Shown here in pieces: positions 1 through 4,890 of a DNA stretch of 12,304 nt. Both the position numbers and the translations under genes were made by a program. Position 1 is the first letter of the stretch. Each line of letters opens with the position of its first letter. The DNA lies in assembly GCA_023427285.1 (NCBI GenBank), contig JAEZBH010000072.1, forward strand, positions 1 through 12,304, written 5' to 3'. Below the pieces are notes generated by a model. The model was not told the origin of the DNA, did no database searches, and saw only the letters and a program-made list of their open reading frames with translations. The DNA is from Pseudomonadota bacterium. GTDB lineage: Bacteria > Pseudomonadota > Alphaproteobacteria > Sphingomonadales > Sphingomonadaceae.

Positions 1-89
1 GGGTTCTGCTCCAGGCGGACCAGTTCATTATCGACCGTATCGAGGCTCTCGTTCGTCTCGGTCAAAAACTCGGTGAGCAGATCATCCAT
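1..89 (-). CDS. cheA: CheA-like chemotaxis histidine kinase, N-terminal fragment (runs off the window)
   Basis: The minus strand from the ATG at 89-87 reads MDDLLTEFLTETNESLDTVD and then NELVRLEQN before the window edge. This acidic, leucine-rich start matches the first helix of the N-terminal Hpt domain of alphaproteobacterial CheA kinases, which pass phosphate from the kinase core to CheY/CheB. The phosphorylated histidine would lie beyond the edge, so function rests on only 29 residues. An AGAGG Shine-Dalgarno-like sequence lies about 8 bases upstream of the ATG, which supports this start. The gene lies downstream of chpT on the same strand, but a 331-base gap with a hairpin separates them, so co-transcription is doubtful. 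Sequence seen directly; family by recognition; kinase activity inferred. Confidence 0.78.
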   Translation of the reverse strand, partial: MDDLLTEFLTETNESLDTVDNELVRLEQN

Positions 90-343
90 GTTGTCCGCCT
101 CTCACAAAACAAAATCCTGATCGTGAGGGCGAGGGCCCGCACGTTACGGTTCATCTCTGCCGCAACGGGGTTAAAAAGCTCTAAATCATGAGGCTTTGGT
201 TTTGACGGATCCGAAATTGAAGGGAGATGATGCGAGGATCGCAGACCCTCGCGCTCCCATTCATTGATCGGCGCGCATAATCAAACCGCGCTCGCGCACT
301 GAAAGCAGCGATGATGACAGGGCCGCGCCCGCCATCACGCGCA
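90..343. other. Intergenic gap between chpT and cheA
   Basis: This stretch has no convincing gene. It should hold the cheA promoter and leader, because cheA starts at 89 on the minus strand. A TTAA-N7-TAAA sequence at 171-185 is one base from the spaced core of the CtrA consensus (TTAA-N7-TTAA), but a single such near-match is weak. The left part is AT-richer around 100-120 and 170-215. The right edge runs into the repeat/hairpin element that starts at 344. Confidence 0.5.
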
Positions 344-392
344 CGGCCCGATTAAAAGCGAATGGGGGTGCAGGGGGTTATAACCCCCCTGC
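344..392. repeat. Dispersed intergenic repeat, copy 1, ending in a hairpin
   Basis: The segment runs CGGCCCGAT, a short A-rich stretch, AATGGGGG, then GGGGGTTATAACCCCCC. The same order of blocks recurs at 12214-12262, which makes this a dispersed repeat. The 3' part (370-392) folds as GCAGGGG / CCCCCTGC around TTATAA and lies about 30 bases past the chpT stop on the minus strand. It may therefore double as the chpT terminator, although the T-run on that strand (CTTTTAAT) is short and set back from the stem. Confidence 0.6.
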
Positions 393-420
393 AAATTAAA
401 CACTTACCCGTAGAACCCAA

Positions 421-1053
421 TCACGCGGGGCAGCGCGCGCCCAGCACCAGAATTCCCGGCTCCGGCTCTGATACCTGAAGCGTGCCGCCGCACTCGGCCA
501 GCAGGGAGCGCACCAGCAGCGCGGGCGCCACGCGCGGCGTCATCTCGCCCTCCGGCGTTGCGCCATCCAAGGCCTGCCGCAAATCCTCGCCCAGCAGCAG
601 GCGCGGCCCTTCCGCGCGCACGGCAATATCAAGCATCGCGCCGCTCTGCTCGATCGCCACCTGAAGCACGCCGCCGCGCAGCAGGGCATCGCCCGCGATC
701 AGCGACAGGTTGAGCAGCACCTTGATGGCGGTCTTGGGCAGAAGTGCCGGAATAATCAGCCACTCCACCCGCACCTTGTCGGGCGGGAACATGCCCTGAA
801 GCGCGCTCTGCGCCTCGCGGATATCCACCTGCGCTGAAAAATTGCCGCCGCCGCCGAAGGCCAGACGGAAGAATTTCAGCCGGTTGGAGGCCTGCTGCAC
901 GCTGTCAGACAGCAGTTGCAGGCACTGGGCCTGCATTTCAGGATCGGTTTCGTCGGAAAGCAGCTCGATACCGTTGGAGAGAGCGCCAACCGGGCTTACC
1001 AGATCATGGCACAGGCGAGAGCAAAGAAGACTGGCGAAATCCACGGCTTTCAT
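421..1053 (-). CDS. chpT: Histidine phosphotransferase ChpT
   Basis: This 210-residue cytoplasmic protein resembles ChpT, which in alphaproteobacteria relays phosphate from the hybrid kinase CckA to the response regulators CtrA and CpdR. The N-terminal helix has the family signature RLCHDLVSPVGAL (residues 13-25), with H16 as the expected phosphorylated histidine. Residues 26-65 form the second helix of the dimerisation bundle. The rest is the degenerate kinase-like ATPase fold (LLNLSLIAGDAL around 113-124, GGTLQV near the C-terminus) without clear ATP-binding G boxes, as expected for ChpT. A GGGGGAGAG ribosome-binding site lies 7 bases before the ATG. The gene diverges from DUF3553 and lies upstream of cheA. 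TTAAC half-sites in the divergent promoter could allow feedback from CtrA. No kinase or CtrA gene is present in the window. Confidence 0.9.
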   Translation of the reverse strand: MKAVDFASLLCSRLCHDLVSPVGALSNGIELLSDETDPEMQAQCLQLLSDSVQQASNRLKFFRLAFGGGGNFSAQVDIREAQSALQGMFPPDKVRVEWLIIPALLPKTAIKVLLNLSLIAGDALLRGGVLQVAIEQSGAMLDIAVRAEGPRLLLGEDLRQALDGATPEGEMTPRVAPALLVRSLLAECGGTLQVSEPEPGILVLGARCPA

Positions 1054-1138
1054 GCGTTAACTCTCCCCCCGAAGCCTGCTCGCTTAACCATAACAGCGCC
1101 AGTGCTATGCAACGTAACGAACAAGTGCAAGGCAAACT
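1054..1138. promoter_or_regulatory. chpT / DUF3553 divergent promoter with TTAAC half-sites
   Basis: This 85-base divergent region contains TTAAC at 1057-1061 and TTAACCAT at 1084-1091. TTAACCAT resembles a half-site bound by the cell-cycle regulator CtrA in Caulobacter and relatives. Neither copy forms the full TTAA-N7-TTAA site. Regulation of chpT by its own downstream target is therefore only a suggestion. I cannot place -35/-10 boxes with confidence. Confidence 0.3.
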
Positions 1139-1324
1139 ATGATCAGTCCGTTCCTCCCCGGAGAGTATGTCGTCTTGCCTGCGCGTCCAGAGTGGGGCGT
1201 TGGTCAGGTGCAATCCGCCATTGGCGAGCGCGTGACCGTGATGTTCGAAGAAGCGGGCAAGCAGACCCTGAACATGAACCACGCCGTACTGGAGAAGATC
1301 TCGCGCAAGGACGTGCGCCGCTGA
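1139..1324 (+). CDS. DUF3553 domain protein
   Basis: A 61-residue protein with the DUF3553 pattern: FLPGEYVVLPARPEWGVGQV (residues 4-23), then GERVTVMFEEAGKQTL and a final NHAVLEKI. Members are small alphaproteobacterial proteins, apparently with a compact beta-barrel like that of CarD/tudor domains; their role is not established. The start is supported by AAGG about 7 bases upstream. It diverges from chpT, a neighbour often seen for this family. The stop codon lies inside a 17-bp tandem duplication, and the convergent LysE-family gene ends 32 bases later. Confidence 0.8.
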   Translation: MISPFLPGEYVVLPARPEWGVGQVQSAIGERVTVMFEEAGKQTLNMNHAVLEKISRKDVRR

Positions 1325-1356
1325 AGCCGAATGGCCGCTGAAGCCGAATGGCCGCT
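1317..1356. repeat. 17-bp tandem duplication over the DUF3553 stop codon
   Basis: GCCGCTGAAGCCGAATG occurs at 1317-1333 and again at 1334-1350, followed by the partial copy GCCGCT at 1351-1356. The first copy carries the DUF3553 stop (TGA, 1322-1324). The duplication therefore lies between two convergent stop codons and does not change the DUF3553 protein. It looks like a recent slippage event. Confidence 0.85.
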
Positions 1357-2015
1357 CAGATCAGCCCCGCCGTCAGCGCCGCCAGCCCGAACAGCAGCAG
1401 CACCACCGCCGAGATATGGTTGAAAACGGCAAGGTGCCGGTCCTCCAGCCGCCCCTTCGCCCGGAAGGCAACGCCAGAGACCGCCAGCCACCACAGCATC
1501 GACCCCGCAAACACCCCGCCCACCAGTTCCGCCGTGTGCAGCATCGCGCGGGCACTCTCCATGCCGGTCTCCTGAAACCCGACCGAGCCGAAGGTTGCGG
1601 CAAACCACAACAGCGTTGCCGGATTGGTCACCGTCATCAGGAACGTCGCCACGGCCATGTGACCGGAGGGCGGCGGCCTGCGCCCAGATTCAGCCAGATG
1701 CGGGTCTGACCGCCATACCGCAATCCCGAAGCCGATCATGATGAGCCCGCCCACCACGCGAATCATGTCGTCATGCACGTTCACAAGGGCCTGTAGCGCC
1801 TCAAGCCCCAGCCCCGCCCCGGCGGCAAACAGCGCATCGCCCAGCGCCGCGCCCAGCCCCAGCACCATGGCCGCGCCCATGCCCCGTTGCAGGCTGCGCT
1901 GAATCACAAGGATGTTGACCGGCCCGATCGGGGCGGCGGCAACCAGCCCGATCACGAGGCCGACCGGAAAATACCAGGTCGCCAGCCAGTTCAGGTTCAT
2001 CCAGCCTAAATCCAT
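1356..2015 (-). CDS. LysE/RhtB-family amino-acid (or metabolite) exporter
   Basis: A predicted inner-membrane exporter of 219 residues. The family signature GLVAAAPIGPVNILVIQRSL lies near residues 21-40. About six hydrophobic segments follow, including LGLGAALGDALFAAGAGLGL and FLMTVTNPATLLWFAATFG, the latter carrying the conserved NP of the family. LysE/RhtB proteins export amino acids or similar metabolites, but the substrate cannot be told from sequence. The reading frame extends upstream to a TTG at 2069, but the ATG at 2015 gives the usual short N-terminus before the first membrane helix; another ATG at 2000 is also possible. Ribosome-binding sites are weak for all three. The gene converges on DUF3553. 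Confidence 0.85.
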   Translation of the reverse strand: MDLGWMNLNWLATWYFPVGLVIGLVAAAPIGPVNILVIQRSLQRGMGAAMVLGLGAALGDALFAAGAGLGLEALQALVNVHDDMIRVVGGLIMIGFGIAVWRSDPHLAESGRRPPPSGHMAVATFLMTVTNPATLLWFAATFGSVGFQETGMESARAMLHTAELVGGVFAGSMLWWLAVSGVAFRAKGRLEDRHLAVFNHISAVVLLLFGLAALTAGLI

Positions 2016-2241
2016 GAAGCCCGCCCCAGCGCCGTCGTCTCGCTGCGCGCTATACCCTGCGGCGGCCAAAAGCGCGACCGTTCACGCACCCGTCAATGGA
2101 GGAGCGATTCTCTGCGCTGCCACCTGCTGCGATTACTTGTTGTATTAACGTTATTATTAACACCTTATTTACCATATTTCCGTACGGAATAGGCGGGGAC
2201 TTACTGCAAGCATCAGGGGGCTATTGGAAAGATTGGGCTCC
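2016..2241. other. Divergent intergenic region with AT-rich repeats and a palindrome
   Basis: This region separates the LysE-family gene from the 108-residue gene. TATTAAC occurs at 2143-2149 and again at 2155-2161, twelve bases apart. TTCCGTACGGAA at 2178-2189 is a perfect 12-bp palindrome. Both lie within 100 bases of the downstream start and could be regulator-binding sites. No specific regulator is recognised. Confidence 0.4.
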
Positions 2242-2568
2242 ATGGCCGATTCGCATAAGACCTTCCCGCTGGATGAATTGCTGCTGCCGTTCTCCAGATT
2301 GCCGCGCGAATACCAGTCCCACCTCTGGTATCGCGGCTACCGCCTGACCTCGGCGGAGATCGACGTTCAGAACCCCCAAGACCCTGAAAAAGTTGAAACT
2401 CTTTACGGTCAGGAGCTGGATCTCGCCCCCGAATATCCGGTCCTTCACGCCTTTGTGGAGAGCCTGAAGCGCGCCGGGCGAAAGGTGCTGGAAGTCCGCG
2501 TCCAGCCGTTGGATGGCGTGCGCCCTGACCAGCTTTCCCGCCAAAGCATCAGCCTTGCGATTCACTAA
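2242..2568 (+). CDS. Hypothetical protein (108 aa), unrecognised
   Basis: I do not recognise this protein. From the ATG at 2242 it is 108 residues, soluble, with no signal peptide or membrane segment. Its middle is acidic and aromatic (LPREYQSHLWYRGYRLTSAE) and its C-terminal half has alternating hydrophobic residues (VLEVRVQPLDGV). Codon use matches the GC-rich neighbours, which supports a real gene. GGAAAG lies about 10 bases before the ATG. An in-frame TTG at 2224 preceded by AGGGGG would add six residues, but the spacing is too tight. The gene stands alone between two intergenic regions of about 220 bases. Confidence 0.7.
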   Translation: MADSHKTFPLDELLLPFSRLPREYQSHLWYRGYRLTSAEIDVQNPQDPEKVETLYGQELDLAPEYPVLHAFVESLKRAGRKVLEVRVQPLDGVRPDQLSRQSISLAIH

Positions 2569-2784
2569 AAGGTAACAGCTAGTCCTTTATCTATACGCTC
2601 TCCAGCTGGCCCAACTGAGGATGCGTCAAGAAATCGCTTCTTGTTAAGCATCTAAAAATTTGCCGAGCCAGCCTTGGCAGTGGTATGCAATTAAAAGAAC
2701 GTTGGTGTAATTATTTCACTCGCGTTCACAGGTGTCCGCTGCGGTATCCGACCCGGCAGGCATCAGGTTTCATCGGAACCAAAG
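2569..2784. other. Intergenic region upstream of the PGGE-repeat PEP-CTERM gene
   Basis: This 216-base gap should hold the promoter of the downstream PEP-CTERM gene. It is more AT-rich than the flanking genes at 2630-2730. A sigma-54-like TTGGCAGTGGTATGCA lies at 2674-2689, but the GG-to-GC distance is 11 rather than 12 bases, which normally abolishes recognition. No other promoter can be called with confidence. Confidence 0.35.
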
Positions 2785-3687
2785 GTGGGTAACGTGTTCC
2801 GAAACGCTCAGGCTGCTCCATCTGCGCCCTCTGGGGGCTTGAAACGGCATAAACCTGCTGCTGCACACGGCGTTGCTGCGGGGGCATTGATGGCGCTGCT
2901 CATGGCGGCGCCGTCTGCCATGGCCGCACGCCTTCCCGCCGCGCAGATCACCGCAGCCGAAGATTGCGATCCCATCGTCATTCCGCAGCCTGCCAAGAAA
3001 GCTGTCGCGCCGAAGAAGGCCGCGCCTGCCAAGAAGGCAGCCCAGTCCACGCCGGCAACGCCCCTGCCCAAGGCTGAGGCTCCGGTCGGTGCGGCATCTC
3101 CGGTGCTCGCAAAGGCAGAACCGCAGGCCAAGCCCAAGCCCCGGCCCAAGCCGCTGCCCAAGGCCGTGCCGCTGGCCGCAAAGCCGATCATCATTGCAGA
3201 TGGCTGCCCCAGCGCTGGCGGCAATCCCGAAACTTTGAAAACCAACCTGGCCGATCTGATCGAACCGGGCGCAGGCGAGCCCTTGCCGCTGGTGTTCCCC
3301 GAACCCTCGGCGGGCGCTGCCCCGTTCTCTCCGGCCAGCAACCTGAGCACGCTTGCCCCGCCGCGCACCCGCTCGGCAACGCCCTCCAATTTCGGGCCAA
3401 CCGTGCCGATGACCCCTGGCGGCGGCATTCCGCCGGGTGGCGATACCCCTCCGGGTAGCGACACCCCTCCGGGCGGTGAGACCCCTCCGGGCGGCGAGAC
3501 CCCTCCGGGCGGCGAAAACCCTCCGGGTGGTGAAAACCCGCCGGGTGGTGAAAACCCGCCGGGTGGCGAGAACCCTCCGCCAACGCCGCCAACGCCGCCG
3601 GTCAAGGGGCCGGAGCCGGGCACGCTCGGCGTCCTGTTCGGCGGGCTTGTGGGCATGGCCCTGCTTGGCCGCCGTCGCCGGCGCTAG
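2785..3687 (+). CDS. PEP-CTERM protein with proline/glycine hexapeptide repeats
   Basis: A 300-residue low-complexity exported protein. A long N-terminal region precedes a signal peptide with hydrophobic core around residues 29-42 and likely cleavage after A47 (SAMA). A Lys/Ala/Pro-rich stretch follows (two PKK/AKK clusters around 71-86, KPKPRPKPLPK near 117-127). Eight hexapeptides PPGG(D/E)(T/N) occupy residues 216-263, one with Ser for the second Gly. The C-terminus is a PEP-CTERM sorting signal: PEP at 276-278, a Gly/Leu transmembrane stretch, then RRRRR. In this family exosortase recognises the PEP motif and processes or anchors the protein at the envelope. No globular domain is visible, so it may act as a flexible spacer or matrix component. 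GTG at 2785 is used here; GTG at 2794, with AAGGTGGG just upstream, is equally likely. No exosortase gene is in the window. Confidence 0.85.
   Translation: MGNVFRNAQAAPSAPSGGLKRHKPAAAHGVAAGALMALLMAAPSAMAARLPAAQITAAEDCDPIVIPQPAKKAVAPKKAAPAKKAAQSTPATPLPKAEAPVGAASPVLAKAEPQAKPKPRPKPLPKAVPLAAKPIIIADGCPSAGGNPETLKTNLADLIEPGAGEPLPLVFPEPSAGAAPFSPASNLSTLAPPRTRSATPSNFGPTVPMTPGGGIPPGGDTPPGSDTPPGGETPPGGETPPGGENPPGGENPPGGENPPGGENPPPTPPTPPVKGPEPGTLGVLFGGLVGMALLGRRRRR
3430..3573 (+). repeat. Eight in-frame 18-bp coding repeats
   Basis: Eight copies of an 18-base unit encode PPGG(D/E)(T/N). Later copies are nearly identical at the DNA level and earlier ones diverge at third positions. The repeats are in frame with the PEP-CTERM gene, so copy-number change by slippage would lengthen or shorten the protein without breaking it. 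Confidence 0.9.
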
Positions 3688-3790
3688 AGCAGCTTTCGAG
3701 CAGGATGGCACATCCTGCGGTTAAGAAAGTGCGACCAACAAAAGAATTAGAGCGGGCAAGCTGCTGTAAGCAGATTGCGACCCGCTCTAA
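3685..3790. repeat. Intergenic mosaic repeat element (RIME/MITE-like)
   Basis: The segment begins TAGAGC, overlapping the TAG stop of the PEP-CTERM gene, and ends GCTCTAA. It contains two nested hairpins. The first is GCAGGATG (3700-3707), loop GCA, CATCCTGC (3711-3718). The second is TTAGAGCGGG (3747-3756) with CCCGCTCTAA (3781-3790), a perfect 10-bp stem with a small inner CTGC/GCAG stem. The layout TAGAGC, TCGAGCAGGATGGCAC, TTAAGAAAGTGCGA, AACAAAAGAATTAGAGCG strongly resembles intergenic mosaic elements scattered through many alphaproteobacterial genomes. It may also act as a terminator for the upstream gene, though it lacks a clean T-run. Confidence 0.65.
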
Positions 3791-3817
3791 CCGCGCGATT
3801 CCCCCCTTGAGCCGGGC

Positions 3818-3851
3818 GATACAGCCATTACTTAAGTGTCATGGCTGTATC
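3818..3851 (+). promoter_or_regulatory. Hairpin enclosing the ygfZ start codon
   Basis: GATACAGCCAT (3818-3828) and ATGGCTGTATC (3841-3851) are perfect 11-base complements around a 12-base loop that contains ACTTAAGT. The second arm begins with the ygfZ ATG. Folded in mRNA, it would bury the start codon. No Shine-Dalgarno sequence is visible upstream, so initiation may be controlled by this structure or the transcript may be nearly leaderless. Alternatively the dyad is a DNA operator. Confidence 0.5.
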
Positions 3852-4683
3852 TCTCGCACATCTGTCTGACCGCGCCGTCCTCGAAATCACGGGGCCGGAC
3901 GCTGCCGCCTTCCTGCAAGGCCTCGTCACCAATGACGTGAACAAGGTCGCCCCGGCCTCGCCCGTTTGGGCGGCGCTGCTGTCGCCGCAGGGCAAGTACC
4001 TGTTCGACTTCCTGATTTTCGCCCGCCCTGAGGGCGACGGCTTCCTGCTGGATGCAGAGGCCGAGCGGGCCGAAGTGCTGGCCAAGCGCCTCTCCATGTA
4101 CCGTCTGCGCGCGCAGGCCGCCATTACGCCCCGCCCGGACCTTGCGATCTATGCCGCGTGGGGAGACGGCCCCGCGCCTGAAGGGTCCGTCAACGACCCC
4201 CGCCTGCCCGGCCTTGGGGCGCGCTGGATTGCGCCCTCCGGCCTCGCCACCACGGCGACGCTGGAAGATTACGACGCGCACCGGCTGCGGCTGGGCGTGC
4301 CGAGCGGCAGCCGCGACATCGGCGTTGATAAAATGCTGTGGCTTGAGACCAACGCCGTTGAGCTGAACGGCGTTGATTTCCGCAAGGGCTGCTATGTGGG
4401 GCAGGAAAACACCGCCCGCATGTATCACCGCTCGAAGGTGCGCAAGCGGCTCCTGCCCGTGCGCCTTTCCGCGCCCGTGGGCGAAGACCTCACCCTGCGC
4501 ACGCCCGACGGCAAGGACGCGGGCGAGCTGCGCAGCCACCGGGGCGAGCAGGCAATCGCCTTCCTGCGCATGGAATATGTGGAAGCGGGCACGCCCCTCG
4601 CCCTTGGCGGCGCTGGCGTTGAAGTGCTCTGGCCCGAGTGGCTTCCCGCGCCCGAGTCGGCCTCAGACGCTGGCGAGGCTTGA
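3841..4683 (+). CDS. ygfZ: YgfZ / GcvT-like folate-binding protein
   Basis: This 280-residue cytoplasmic protein belongs to the YgfZ (mitochondrial IBA57) family, which supports maturation of iron-sulfur enzymes in a tetrahydrofolate-dependent way. The hallmark motif K-G-C-Y-V-G-Q-E is present at residues 182-189, with C184 as the conserved cysteine. The N-terminus (RAVLEITGPDAAAFLQGLVT, residues 11-30) is the GcvT-like folate-fold start, and GKYLFDFLIF follows near 51-60. Length is typical for the alphaproteobacterial form. The ATG at 3841 gives the expected short N-terminus, although it lacks a ribosome-binding site and lies inside an inverted repeat. A small membrane-peptide gene follows 30 bases after the stop and may be co-transcribed. 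Confidence 0.9.
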   Translation: MAVSLAHLSDRAVLEITGPDAAAFLQGLVTNDVNKVAPASPVWAALLSPQGKYLFDFLIFARPEGDGFLLDAEAERAEVLAKRLSMYRLRAQAAITPRPDLAIYAAWGDGPAPEGSVNDPRLPGLGARWIAPSGLATTATLEDYDAHRLRLGVPSGSRDIGVDKMLWLETNAVELNGVDFRKGCYVGQENTARMYHRSKVRKRLLPVRLSAPVGEDLTLRTPDGKDAGELRSHRGEQAIAFLRMEYVEAGTPLALGGAGVEVLWPEWLPAPESASDAGEA

Positions 4684-4713
4684 CCGAAACATATCCGGCG
4701 CTAACCTGTGGTC

Positions 4714-4830
4714 ATGTCGAAGAAAAAAGCCAAACCCGGCCTCTCGCAGGACAAGAAGCTGATCGGCCTCATCGCCATTGCAGCGGCCATCATCGTCGGC
4801 CTGTTCATCCTGAGTGAACTGACCGTCTGA
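4714..4830 (+). CDS. Small single-pass membrane protein (38 aa)
   Basis: This short gene encodes a basic N-terminus MSKKKAKPGLSQDKK (residues 1-15), then one strongly hydrophobic helix LIGLIAIAAAIIVGLFIL (16-33) and a short acidic tail SELTV. That is the layout of a single-pass inner-membrane peptide with its N-terminus in the cytoplasm. GC-rich third positions match the neighbours. It begins 30 bases after ygfZ on the same strand, so co-transcription is plausible. The ribosome-binding site is weak. Function is unknown. Confidence 0.65.
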   Translation: MSKKKAKPGLSQDKKLIGLIAIAAAIIVGLFILSELTV

Positions 4831-4890
4831 CCCATCCGCCCGCTGACACCCTACCCGGCATCAGCGGCGGACGAGCAGCCTGCTTGCGTC

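Noticed and set aside
2145..2161. CtrA full site TTAA-N-TTAAC upstream of the 108-residue gene
   Set aside because: The spacer is 8 bases, not the required 7.
2674..2690. Sigma-54-like TTGGCAGTGGTATGCA upstream of the first PEP-CTERM gene
   Set aside because: The distance between the GG and GC elements is 11 bases instead of 12, and RpoN tolerates spacing changes poorly. Not called as a promoter.
3430..3573. Regular short direct repeats that could suggest CRISPR or a VNTR
   Set aside because: The units are contiguous, in frame, and encode PPGG(D/E)(T/N). There are no spacers.
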